A DNA stretch of 64,000 nucleotides, taken from assembly GCA_028023455.1 (NCBI GenBank), contig JAQFVV010000049.1:6786855-6850854 (forward strand), in the 5' to 3' direction. The stretch's first letter is position 1, and each line of letters begins with the position of its first letter. The stretch is from Epiperipatus broadwayi (Eukaryota; Onychophora; Udeonychophora; Euonychophora; Peripatidae). Under the pieces are notes generated by a model, which searched no databases, had not been told where the DNA came from, and saw nothing but the letters and a program-made list of their open reading frames with translations. This document shows, piece by piece, positions 46,330 to 57,050 of this stretch. The position numbers and the translations under genes were made by a program.

Positions 46330-46520
46330 TAAATCATCCTAAAGCCAACCAGTTTTACGGTGGTGGAAGCCATGACTCTGGCCTGATCCTAGTTTCTCTA
46401 CCATTGCTCAGAGATTTACTACCTTGCGGATGACACAGTTGAGGCCATAGCAGTATTTCCCTTCTTCATGTGCCAGCAGTAGCACAGCAGTAGAACACAA
46501 GACTATGGTATTTCAGCCTT
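46330..46520. other. GC-richer island, unidentified
   Basis: About 190 bp with clearly more G+C than the flanks ('ttacggtggtggaagccatg', 'gtgccagcagtagcacagca'). No long open frame in any reading, no RNA polymerase III boxes found. It is probably an old SINE or other insertion that has not yet drifted to background composition. Confidence 0.3.
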
Positions 46521-46746
46521 TTAGCTAGTATAGCTATATAGATATCATGTGGCTAGGATATTTATGAATTAAACAATAACATAAATCTTAATAACTAATC
46601 ATAAATAATTATTAAAGTATGGAATGATTTTGAGTCAGTGAGCAAGACTAAGACATACACCCAATTTAAATTTAAATTCAATTTAATAAAAGTTAAGTTT
46701 TGAAATGATAAATAAATAATATTACAATGTTTAAATGGTTGTTCTC

Positions 46747-47035
46747 ACATGGAGGTGGTTAAAGGATGTTTACATTAAATTTGGGTTCGCATGCAAGTGA
46801 TGGGTTTTAGAGATAATTTTAGGAATGGGTTACATAACTTGGTCTATATATATGTTTGGTATATGAAATCACTTGCAGGTGATTATAAACTTTAGGTTAC
46901 AATTCAAATTACAAAGTATGCACTTCCGGTTTATATATAGCATTTAATCACACACAGGTGATTATGATTTCTAAGTTACAAATTAGTTTATTTAGCTATA
47001 TATTTGAATCCATCACTCGCAGGTGATGGAATAAT
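46747..47035. repeat. Degenerate tandem repeat carrying spaced CAGGTG boxes
   Basis: A motif near 'tcacttgcaggtgatta' recurs at about 46,871, 46,950 and 47,013, with a weaker form (catgcaagtgatggg) at 46,790. Each is followed by a variant of 'ttctaagttacaaatt'. The CAGGTG boxes start at 46,876, 46,955 and 47,020. Unit length is about 65-80 bp. CAGGTG is an E-box of the SNAIL/ZEB and bHLH type, so the array could bind such factors; that is inference. Confidence 0.5.
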
Positions 47036-48779
47036 CATATATTTAGATTTCACACTTTTATGAGCATTAATATTAAATCTACAACTAAATGACTTTGCTC
47101 ATGGTTATCTATTCCTAGTTTATGCTATTTAATTGAATATAGATCTGCTTTAATAGTTAGTGGAAGTGATAATAATGAATTATAAAGAACATAGTATTTA
47201 ATATAAGCGCGAATAATTAATGTACTCTCTATATAGATAATTTGCCTATCAATTTGGATTCGAATTCAGATCAATGCTGAAATAATAATTATAATGGTGG
47301 GATGAACTGATTATGAGCATCCAGAATTCAGATACCAAGGCATATATAAAACATATAACTCTGAGTCCCTGTGTCTCATATATGTACCTTTTTCACGGGA
47401 TTTGTACCAAGTACCGTTTCTCTTTGACTGAACTCATTGCTGTGAATTAGGAGACCTTTAGCCCAGATGATCAAACAATTTATTTAAGTGGGAGTCTTAT
47501 GCTCTGGGTGAGTCTCATGCTCCATTACTAAGGATGCAGAATGGGAGGCACATACCAATACCATCTGAGGAAGATAATTGCCCAAACTAAGTGTACTGGT
47601 GTAGCCCTAACACATATGCCCAATAAAGAAATACAGCAACAAGTGAGTTACGCCATAGCGGTTCTAAAGGACATATATGCACCGCTAACAACATAATCAT
47701 ATACTAAAAATTAAGATGCTAATTCTAGTTTCCTTCATGAAACTACTCAGTATCAGTTCATATGATAGTATTTATAATTATACTATTAAGGAAAATTTAT
47801 GAATCCAAGTTATAAGGCTATTTATATAGGCTTTTATTTATTTAAGGAGGACTACAGCATAGTAAGAGAAATTACAATATAAAATTATAGATTTATGCTG
47901 CATTTTATCATCTCAACTAGATATCATTTAAATATCATATTTAAAAGCAAATCTATCTGATAAGTTTATAATTATATCTCAATTAAAAGATTTTATTCAT
48001 TTTAAAATGGGGTTTTTAGTTTGAGCATTAATCTATGCAAAATTACACATATATAAATGAAAATCTAGATTTACTTCTCACTAATAATTTAATTAGGAAT
48101 AAAACCCAGTTTTGTATACATATAGCATAAACAATAAAATAAGTAAAATTTAATAAGATTTGGCATAGATTTAGGAAATGCAAAATATAAATAATATAAG
48201 ATTTCATGCAAGTGAATATTTTAAAAAAAGTTTTTATAATGTTATTTGAAATTTGATTGATTTAGTTTAAAAGTTAAGAGTTGTTTATAATTAACGAAAG
48301 CAATTATTATCATTAACTTAATATATATATATAACAACTGAGAATTTTAATTATTGTTCTGAAACAGATTATTTAAATCATACGTAGCATAAGTTATTAA
48401 ACATTGGAAATAAATTATTTTAAACAAATTAAATTAAATACGTAAAACTAAATCAATCATACATAAGTAAACCAAGACATAAGATATTCAACTTAATAAA
48501 TTAAATGTTTTTATCAAATTAATATGCAATTCAGAAAATCAGGTAGGAAAATAAATTAAATTTGGAACTACTCGGGAAATAATTCAGGCAAGATTTTGAA
48601 TGAAACTAAGGAAAATAAAAATACATTTAGAACAAGTTTAGTTACATTATTATTATAATTATTATGGCCATTACTTTAGGATTAGCTAGCATTTTAGATT
48701 TGAGTTTAGTTGAAGATTTAAATTTGAAGGAATGATTACCATTATTTTCTTTTCTGCTGTCAGGTTATCTCTTGGTCTT
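47036..48779. other. Non-coding; GC-richer patch at 47,280-47,690
   Basis: 47,280-47,690 is less AT-rich and includes 'gggagtcttatgctctgggt' and 'gtgagtctcatgctcc', an imperfect internal repeat (47,490-47,525). No open frame or known motif. The remainder is AT-rich without features. Confidence 0.35.
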
Positions 48780-51119
48780 AGGACATCTTTAGGTGGTTAC
48801 AACTGTACTTCATCCTCTCCCGCATCAGGTAGCTTTTCATCGGAGGCGGAAAGACAAGATTTTGGGCCTCTACCCTGGCATGATTATTATTGATTCTTCT
48901 ATGAGTACTTTATTAAATCTTAGAATGAATGAAAAAGTGAGTGTCTTCAAAGATGGATGCAGCAGCTTATATATCCAGATACCCCCCTCTCTTTCATTAT
49001 ATTATATTTTAGACAAGTTTTCCTAGCTTATTTGCTTATTGCCAGTAATCGTGGAAGCCTGCTGTGTCAAACTTTTAATTAGGTCAAATTAACCTCCATG
49101 ACAGGTGGTAATCTTTTATTTTAATTCCAATTTTAACTCTAAATATCAATTTGGTCAATCTTATATCAGGAAGGATTAACTCTTCTGGCATCACTTTGAC
49201 TAGAAAAACAAATCTAACATTTTGCGCTATATATGTAACTTAACCATTTTAATTTACTGATATATGCAGATTTATATAATTTCAAATATTACTGATTTAA
49301 TAAATATTTTAAAATAAAGAAATCTTAATGTTTTAAATCCTATTAGCATTAATTTTCTAGCATATATGTAGTCTAAAGTTACTCATACAACTCGTTTTTC
49401 ATTTAATTATTATTAGAAATATATCTGTGTATCTTAGAGATTTATGTCTATATAAATGCACTTCTCTCTCTATATGTAAATATATACACACACATACATA
49501 ATTAGCATTATTTAAGTTTAAATTTAGGTGGGTTTTTACTAAATTATTATTAAGATATACGAGAATTTTGTGGTATTTATATATAAAAGAATACTACTAT
49601 AGCATATAGTAGGTGAAAAAGTTGGATTGTACAAGCTGACTGTTTCACTATATTTCTCATCACATGCTTTAACAAAATATATAGCAGGAATATTGTAGCC
49701 ATTTAATATTCAAAAAAATCTTATCCAAAGAAGTTAGCACATTGAGACAATGATATTATCATTAGTTTTGACATTGTATCTTTGTTTGTAAATGTTCCAA
49801 TTAATAGACATTAAATGTAGTATCGTGCCATTTTGATGTTACTGATTATACTATATCCTTGTCAATACTATTGCAATTATGCTTATTTTGTATACAATAG
49901 CCAATTTTATAAAAAAAAATATGTTAATCTTCTCTAAATATTTTGATTAATTTAAAAAATAAACATAACAGATCTAAAAATTCACTTCTGTAATATATAA
50001 ACTGTACATTTGGATTATACATATTTATAATGCATTTATCATATCTACATTGACAAGACAAATTTAAGAACTTCTTTATGCACCAATAGTGTTTATGGAA
50101 TCAAATTTGCAATAAAAATGGAAACTTTATGGCCAATGTCCCTTCCTTGATTTACTTGTTTTCAATATGTATAATAATTATTTGGCAATTTCTACTTTCA
50201 GAAAATGTATATATATTAATAGATATTTGAAAGTATCTTTATGTCACCACCATTCACAAATCTATTTGATAATGTTCTTCTGGAAAAGTAATTATATTTG
50301 TGATACTTTTAATAAACTGATTAAGCATTAATGTTATAATTAAAATTATATCCTGAATTCAAAACAATGATAAAAAAGACAGAAATAAAACTTGTGCAGA
50401 AAAAGCTTTCCTACAGTATGTTACGTGAACTACAAACAAAATTCTGCATGTATTTAATATGTTGATACAATATTCACTAACAATCAAAAAATTGGAAACT
50501 AAATAAGAAAATAACAATAAAATACAAAGTACAAAAACATTTAAAATATATATCCAAAAAGTACTAATAGTTTTAAAGTATATAATAATATGCTGGAGGA
50601 AGTTGAGAAAACAAAAGATTACTAAGAAAATAATTGTAGGATTCTCCTGATGAAACAACAGGTCAAATTCTTTAAGCCAAGTATTTTATGTAAGCATGCT
50701 TTGATGTTGATTAGAAGAGCAAAATATGGTAATAGTATGTGACATTCTGAGTTTGTGAAGATTATTGGTGATCCTCATGTTCTGAAAGAATAGCAAACAT
50801 ATCATTAAACAGATAGCATGTAATCAAAAACAGATTTAATCAGCATGCTGAAAAGTACTTTGCCAAAGACATTAAATACATAATAATATGTTTGAACAAT
50901 ATAAAATAATTTACGTTAAAGGATAAAAAACTGGCAGATTTATCTTATTAAAATGAGGATGTGTTTATTAATAAAATATAAAATAAAAATTATATAATAC
51001 AATTTGAAAAGATGGAAAAATATAGTTTGAAACAAAAAAAGGATAAATTTATAATAAATATAAAAAAAAAAATTTTTTTAAAATAAATTTTACCAAAGAA
51101 AAAATTGTCTTCAAATGAG
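48780..51119. other. AT-rich stretch; one weak open frame
   Basis: The 77-codon frame at 48,793-49,026 (plus) begins in less AT-rich DNA with residues HRRRKDKILGLYPGM, but no family is recognised and no splice signals support it. The frame at 50,658-50,359 (minus) is low-complexity hydrophobic and is taken as chance. Nothing else was seen. Confidence 0.35.
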
Positions 51120-51760
51120 TCAATCTTCAGCTATAATTTCAAGAATTGTCAATAATATTAAAAGGGATGTGATCAAAACCCACTTCAATTAATAGCAGAA
51201 TTGGAGAAACATATTGCTAAAACAGTAGTTTGCTTCCCTCAAAGTTTGAAAAATGAACTGAAGTCAGGTTAAAATAATTAGTTTATCTTTCAAATTTGTG
51301 GGTCACATTAAAAATATTTAAAGATTGGAGAAAATCAAGCATACTGGCTTATTTAGACATAAAGAAAATATATAATAATGAGAATGGAAATAATCCTTTA
51401 AGTCTGTAACTAAATTAGTTTTTGCTAAAAAAAAACAGTGGAGCTAAAATATAATGTATAGAAGAATGGATTAAGAATTATTACACACTGACATTTAGAG
51501 ATAATGGATATAGCATGAATAATGGTCAGGGAAAAGAGCTCCCAATCAGGAGAAATGTTAGCAAAATCAATAACTTGCAAATAAAAAAACAAAGTAAAGT
51601 ATAAGCCAATAGATTAATTACAATTAAATGCTTTATAAAAGACATTTCATGATATTTCTGTTTGTCCCTGGATATGCAAAATAATATAAACTTTTAAAAA
51701 TGCATAATAAATACCACAGGTCAGATATTAAGAGGTCCATTGAAATAAGAGCCTCTTAAA
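51120..51760 (+). pseudogene. Possible non-LTR reverse transcriptase scrap
   Basis: Plus-strand translation gives SILAYLDIKKIYNNE (51,335), which resembles RT motif A (AYLDIKKAYDxV). It is followed at the right distance by WIKNYYTLTFRDNGYSMNN (51,468) and KELPIRRN (51,533), which resemble the WIxxxYxxRxxxxxxNGxxS and RGLPQGS blocks. Stops are frequent and motif C is only guessed (FIKDIS). It lies just outside the hAT left terminus. Weak; could be chance similarity. Confidence 0.35.
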
Positions 51761-51917
51761 ATAAAATCCGCTAACTTTTAAATAATACACTTGGGCAACA
51801 TAAATTTGCAGGTTTCTTATCCTTTCCTTCATATAAACAAGAAGCTATAAAAATGCATGAGAGAGAGAGCAGATAGTATAACATGATATATGATGATATG
51901 CACCCCTTTAGTTATAA

Positions 51918-54510
51918 CAGGTGTGTTAAACTCATTCAAAAAGTGGGCCATTTAGTGTGACTGGTAAGATTCTCACAGGTCACATCACACTTACAAGTTT
52001 TCTTAAAATTTTATTTTGAAGTGAAAATGCAGGAATATAGGTGGGGTAATTAAAGCATATTATGTAGTTTAGTGAATTTAGTTCAATAATATACGATTGA
52101 TATAGTATTGCTTTTATTTAAACAATTATTTTATTTGATTACATACTTACAAAACTGCAATTTATTGTTTTTACCAGAAACTTACCAATGCTTTCCTCCT
52201 ACTAGTTTTTTATATCTGGATTCAAAGACTGAGAACAAACAATTTTCATTATGGCAGATAGATGTTGATCAAAAATCTTGATCTGTAAGCTGTTTTATTT
52301 AATTTCATGCATGAAAATAATTGCTCACATAAGTATGTACTTCTAAAAAGCATAAAATTTTGTGCAACAAATTTTTTAATTTCTGGGTATCTTTCACCTA
52401 ATTAGGAATATATTTTGGGAGTTTCTACTTCTTGATATTTGTTTTTTAAAATCAAATCATTCTGAAAATCAATTAATTCCAATTGTATCGAAGTCAGAGC
52501 TTTTTCAAGTACAAAGGCAAAAGGTTCTTTGAAAAGAGAAAAAATTTCTTCTAACTGCTTGAAATCATCAAAACATTTATCGAATTCATTTTTTATTTTT
52601 TCAATTTTTTCAGAGTATTGTGAAAACAAAAAACTTTGATTTTGTGCTTTTAACTGCTCACACATAGGAAAATATGTCAAAACGTATTTTTTCAAATGAT
52701 TTTTAAACAAATTCAGTTTTTGTACAAATGCAACTGCATTGTACATGTTTGTTATTAATTGATATTTTCCTTACCAATGTAATATTAAGATTATTTAGAT
52801 GGCCTGTAATATCTGTTAAAAATGCTAGATTTTGTACCCACAATGGATCTTTTATAATCAATATATTTTCATTGTTTTCATCTTTCATTTCAAAAAATAA
52901 TATTATTTCCTCCAAAAGCAGATAGAAGCTCTTTAGGATGTTGTGGCAGGACAATCAAGGAACTTCTGTGTAATAAGGAAGATCTTTGAATTCAGATTCT
53001 AAATCTTTGAGAAACAAAGTAAATTGGTGATGATTAAGTGCTCTCTATTGAATAAAGTTGACTATCTTTGTAACTGTTTTAAGTACTTGGTACATTTTTA
53101 ATAATTTTAAACAGAGAACTTGTTGGTGAATGAGGCGATAAAAAGCTTTGATTTTTGGTTTATTTGAATACTCATCTTGTAATTACCTTGTCAGTTATGA
53201 CTACAAGACCTTTAGTTTCACCCATCATCACTTTAGCACCATCAATTGTCACAGAAACAAGCTTGTCAAAAGGCAAGTTAAATTTTTCTAAAATGCTCCA
53301 TATGGCATCAAAAATATCTTCACCAGTTGTTGGTGATCCCCATGTTATTATCAGAATCACAAAAAAACAGCAACTTGTGCAACATCTCTTATATCTGTCC
53401 TTTCACCAATCACAATTGAAAAGAATTGGATTTTGGTAGATATTTCCTGTAGCTGTGATGTCATTTACCATTTCAGTAATTATATCTACCATCATATTCT
53501 TGATAATGAGATGTCTGGAAATGCCTGTACCTTTTCTGGACAGACAAATTTGGCAGCTTTTATCATACATTCCTTGATTAAAGAACCATCGGTGAAAGAT
53601 TTTGAATGTTTTGCTAATAAATAGCTTATTCTGCAACTAGCTCTTGTTACTGATTCATTACTTTTCATGAATTTTGTAAGCACTCCTTTCTGGCTACTTA
53701 ATGAATTTTTTATTGTTTTTAATTTTTTTTCTTATTTTTGCTTCAAAGCATGAAAATTGTTCTTCGTGATCAGCACTATAATGTTACTTAATGTTTTATT
53801 CTTTAGTGACACTAATTGTTTTTTTGCAAATTAAGCATGTAATCTTAATGTTCACTTCTACACAAAAATAGTTCAGTTCACACCTTTCTTGAAATTTTCT
53901 TCCCTCATCATCAATCTTTAGTTTTTTATTTAGCATTGGAAGTGGCATTTTCTGTAATAAAAATAGGGCTTTAGATTTCAATTTTAAAAATTAAAAAAAT
54001 TGCAGTTACATTTACTTACATTTTTTGAATGAGGTATAAAAGAAAACAACTGACAAATTTTTAACACACCCACAGGACAAAGAACTAGTTTAATTGCTTT
54101 TTGTTACAATTCTAAGAAAAATCCAACATCTGCAGATAGGATTGCTACATTGGTGGTGCAAATAGCTGACTAAAGTTTTGCTGGAATGTATTTGTGATCT
54201 TTAAAGCACAGCAGTACATTATTAATGTTAACGGCTTTGGTGTTCACCATATCTCAAATGCTTCATCATCATAAAAGTGTGTCATCAAAAATATTTAGCT
54301 ATATGTGTAACCGAGAATTATAAATTAGCTATATATGTAGCCAACAATTATTGTAAAAGTTTGTTTTTTAAAAAGTTTTTTAAAATTAACTTATTGTTTG
54401 CAACATATTATGCTGTTTTTAGTTTATTGCATAGCGTTGTAGCTGTGGGCTATGACAAAATCATGTCAAAGACCACATGCAACCCGCAGGCCATCAGTTT
54501 GACATGTCAC
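51918..54510 (-). mobile_element. hAT DNA transposon (GTF2IRD2/ZBED5-type), 2.6 kb
   Basis: The left end is CAGGTGTGTTAAACTC (51,918 on). The right end reads on the minus strand as TGACATGTCAAACTGATGGC (from about 54,508), so the termini are imperfect inverted repeats of the CAGxGGTGTCAAACT type common in Charlie-like hATs. The sub-terminal right side ('cacatgcaacccgcaggcca') is the usual 'CCxGCGGGTTGCATGTGG' of these elements. The transposase remnant fills the minus strand between them. An 8-bp target duplication was not convincing. Confidence 0.8.
52270..53981 (-). pseudogene. hAT transposase (GTF2IRD2/ZBED5-like), broken
   Basis: The N-terminus (53,981) is MPLPMLNKKLKIDDEGRKFQ, then ITCLICKKTISVTKE and, after a stop, HYSADH: a BED-type Cx2C...H-x-H finger. 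LLAKHSKSFTDGSLIKECM, CPEKVQAFPDISLSR and EMVNDI follow (53,620-53,490). The catalytic block reads FFSIVIGERTDIRDVAQVAV; family members have IDEST there, so the first catalytic Asp is now Gly (codon 53,405-53,407). The second survives in LVSVTIDGAKVMMGETKG. After a large deletion come LLLEEIILFFEMKD and LAFLTDITGHLNNLNITL (52,950-52,780), then the dimerisation tail FRSTYLCEQLFSCMKLNKT (about 52,345). Frameshifts plus the Asp loss mean it is inactive. The family is known to have given rise to domesticated host genes, but this copy is a fossil. Confidence 0.85.
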
Positions 54511-55600
54511 AATTGAAAATTTTGAAAACATACCAATTTTATAAAAGAGTAAAGATATGTTTTCATAGAAATAACATGAATAATAATAGGCATATGTATC
54601 ACATATGCCAATTTAGAATAAAAAATATAAATATTAAAATATATACAAAAATCTATTGAGTATCTTTAAAATTTAAGTCAATTACTTAAGAACTACAATG
54701 ATCAAGGGCCAATATTTCATTACTCAAATGCTTTCAGTTTTTTTATCCCTGTATGTTACTGTCATAAATATAAGCACAAGGGTTATCTAATATCTCCTAA
54801 TAATATACATTTGTATAAATACAAACGTAACATGTTTAGTATATGAAGACAAAACAAATCATACCTTTAGTCTAGAAATATATGGATTACATGCAAAAAA
54901 CAACATAATTGCAAGTGAAAGATAAAAGAGGCAAAGATTATCACACACACCATTGATTTGTTTAGTTAAAAAACAGCAGTCCATATATTTAAATATGTAA
55001 AGCATGGATTTTAGAAATCATTAAACTAAAAACAAGTGTACAACAATTATGTTTATAATTATGAGTATTAGTCTTATGCCTCTAAATACAAATGATGCTA
55101 ATTTATCTGTTCAAAAATATATATATTTTTAGTACGTATTAAAATATTAGATAGTGGCATTTTCACAGAAATGGTCTAAGCATTCAATAATATTTTGATG
55201 ATAAGAAGAATGTGTTAAAGAAAAAAATTATTTTAAAAATATATATAATTTAATCTAAAGGCTCAAAACTTTTTGCAATTAGAATTATGATACTATTTGT
55301 TCCAAATAAATATATTACTGATTACTGCTAAGTATTTATTAAGCTAAAAATTATCAAATAATTTTAATCCCAGATAAACACTTTATGCTTTTATTAAATA
55401 TTAGTACAGCTATTATAATTGTAAACAACCACATGAAATAATTGATTTCCCTTGATTTCCCTTGTATAATATCTTAAATATATTTAAAACCTCTTTTCAT
55501 CTCACATATTTTAGTTACATCCTAAATATATTTATTTAGAGAAATGGTTCTACTGTTATGAATGCAGAAAGTTTGGCATATTTAGATTAACAAAACAATT
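54511..55600. other. AT-rich stretch without a gene
   Basis: Flank of the hAT element up to the first hammerhead remnant. No coding sequence recognised. Confidence 0.45.
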
Positions 55601-55632
55601 CTGGCTCAGCATGAAATGTATCTTGGGATCCT
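55601..55632 (+). ncRNA. Hammerhead ribozyme, 3' half only
   Basis: CTGGCTCAGCAT-GAAA-TGTATC-TTGGGATCC matches the 3' half of the 63.5-kb copy and keeps the canonical GAAA. A-UGUA-U forms the two-base-pair stem III typical of PLE hammerheads, with cleavage expected after AUC. The upstream CUGAUGA box has decayed (about 55,588-55,598), so it is not functional. Confidence 0.6.
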
Positions 55633-55799
55633 TTTTTCAGATGTCTTCATATTCTTGGTGTATGTATGGTAAAAGAAAAGTTATTACTATATTTAAAAAA
55701 TTACGGAAAACATTTTCATTTGGAGATCATTTAATTGCTTATTTGATATTAATTTTTTTTGTTTATTCATTAGGAAATAATTGCATATTACTAATAATA

Positions 55800-56215
55800 A
55801 TTTAATTGCTTTTGTAACCTGACAATCTTTTTACTATAGATATTTTAAATAATCTCTACATCACTGCACATTTTTGAAATACATGAATAAAGACACCATA
55901 AAAGACAAACATCCAAAGATGCATTTTACATTTTATGTGAATAAATACTCATCAGTTCACTTAAGTCATCACCTCTCACATATAATGTTATAATATGTTT
56001 AGTATTTATCAATAATTAATTATTACATTTTGATTTACAAGTATCCATATAACCCTTTCCACAACCTTCACTTGCTCCGCTTTAGATAAATACATTAATG
56101 GTATATCACTAATCATTTATTAAACTAGAGATTATCTCTAGCACAGATACGAACTTTAAACTTTAGTTAAAGATTAATATATCTGTATCCTTAATTAAAC
56201 ACTCATGTGGAATAA
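55800..56215 (-). repeat. Hammerhead-bearing unit A1 (about 400 bp)
   Basis: Tandem neighbour of unit A2 in the same orientation. Shared landmarks on the minus strand: 'ctgtgctagagataatctct', 'ttgtaaatcaaaatgtaat', hammerhead, 'tttattcatg'. Spacing between landmarks in A1 and A2 is 390-420 bp. Confidence 0.65.
55911..55956 (-). ncRNA. Degenerate hammerhead in unit A1
   Basis: On the minus strand CTGATGAG (55,955-55,948) is intact. AAAATGCATC-TTTGGATG (55,928-55,911) stands for GAAA-UGCAUC|UUUGG, with the first G of GAAA changed to A. The stem II region (ttattcacataaaatgt) no longer pairs. Confidence 0.5.
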
Positions 56216-56605
56216 TTCAACATCATTTCTTTTTTGTACATGTAATATCTATTGTAGATAATCTTAATAACCTTCACATCATCATACATTCTTAAAACCC
56301 ATGAATAAAACATTGTAAAGGTCAAATGATCTGCAAGATGTATTTCTGGCTGAACTAGTTGGCCCAAGTTAACATCTGTCATATATGTCTTTATCATATA
56401 TTTAATATGTGTTATTAGAAATTGATTACTTTTTGATTTACATATATCATATTTATTTGGTCCGCAATATTGACATGATCCATACAATAATGATTATCCC
56501 TAATCGTTTGCTAAACCATAGATTATTTCTATCACAGATATAGACATTAAATCTCAGTTAAACATTAATACATCTGTTTTTTAACTAAACACACAATTTA
56601 ATATT
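56203..56605 (-). repeat. Hammerhead-bearing unit A2 (about 400 bp)
   Basis: Direct tandem copy of A1: 'tgtgatagaaataatctatg', 'gtaaatcaaaaagtaatcaa', hammerhead, 'tttattcatgggttttaaga'. Similarity to A1 is perhaps 65-70%. The 94-codon open frame (56,487-56,203) across it has no domain and is taken as chance. Confidence 0.65.
56328..56368 (-). ncRNA. Degenerate hammerhead in unit A2
   Basis: Minus strand: GGGCCAACTAGTTCAGCCA-GAAA-TACATC-TTGCAGATC. GAAA, the short stem III (A-UACA-U) and the stem I 3' strand are preserved. The CUGAUGA box has decayed to CTAGTTC. Confidence 0.5.
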
Positions 56606-57050
56606 GATAAATAGTGAACATATAATAAAGATACATGTGAGAAATGGTGACCTGGGCAAACTGACGAGTGCTGGTTTAGCATGATTTGCATTTTGGTGAT
56701 CATTTTACTTTTTCAGTGTTTTTACTTATGTGTTACAAGAATGTGAGATGATGTGGAAAGTATTAAAAACTTTTATAATAGATATTACACATGGAAATAC
56801 AGAGTTGAAGATGGATTACTCTATGAGAGTGTTTAATTAAAAAAAAACGTATATTAATCTTTAACTGAGGTTTTAAGTTTATAGCTGTGCTAGAGATAAG
56901 CTCTAATTTAATAAATAATTTGTGATAATCATTACAGTACTTACCCAGAATGGGTTATGTCAAAATATATGTGAGGTAAGTTTGACACAGATTGACACGT
57001 AAATCAAAATGTATTATTCTTTTCACATAAATAACCTATATTCCATTCAT
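56606..57050 (+). repeat. Hammerhead-bearing unit A3, inverted relative to A1-A2
   Basis: Same landmark order on the plus strand: hammerhead at 56,661, then 'gtgtttaatta' (56,829), 'attaatctttaact' (56,853) and 'ctgtgctagagataa' (56,885), about 210 bp from the ribozyme, the same distance as on the minus strand between A2's ribozyme and A1's landmark. A2 and A3 therefore lie head to head at about 56,605. Confidence 0.65.
56646..56701 (+). ncRNA. Hammerhead ribozyme of PLE type (unit A3)
   Basis: CTGACGA (56,661-56,667, allowed variant of CUGANGA); stem II GTGCT/AGCAT with loop GGTTT; then GATT in place of GAAA; TGCAT-TTTGG as stem III and cleavage region. CAA before the core can pair with TTG after it (stem I), with ACC/GGT farther out. 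The GAAA change should abolish activity. Confidence 0.65.

Noticed and set aside
48793-49026. 77-codon plus-strand frame as a real exon
   Set aside because: Starts in slightly GC-richer DNA but has no splice signals, homology or second exon that I could find.
50359-50658. 99-codon minus-strand open frame
   Set aside because: Low-complexity, F/I/L/C rich, in uniform AT-rich DNA; no motif, so chance is likeliest.
53155-53439. 94-codon plus-strand open frame
   Set aside because: Antisense shadow of the hAT transposase block on the minus strand.
55611-55805. 64-codon plus-strand open frame
   Set aside because: Begins inside a hammerhead remnant and has no protein-like features apart from a hydrophobic AT-driven tail.
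56203-56487. 94-codon minus-strand open frame with Cys pair
   Set aside because: Falls within the non-coding hammerhead unit A2 and is not open in its tandem partner A1.
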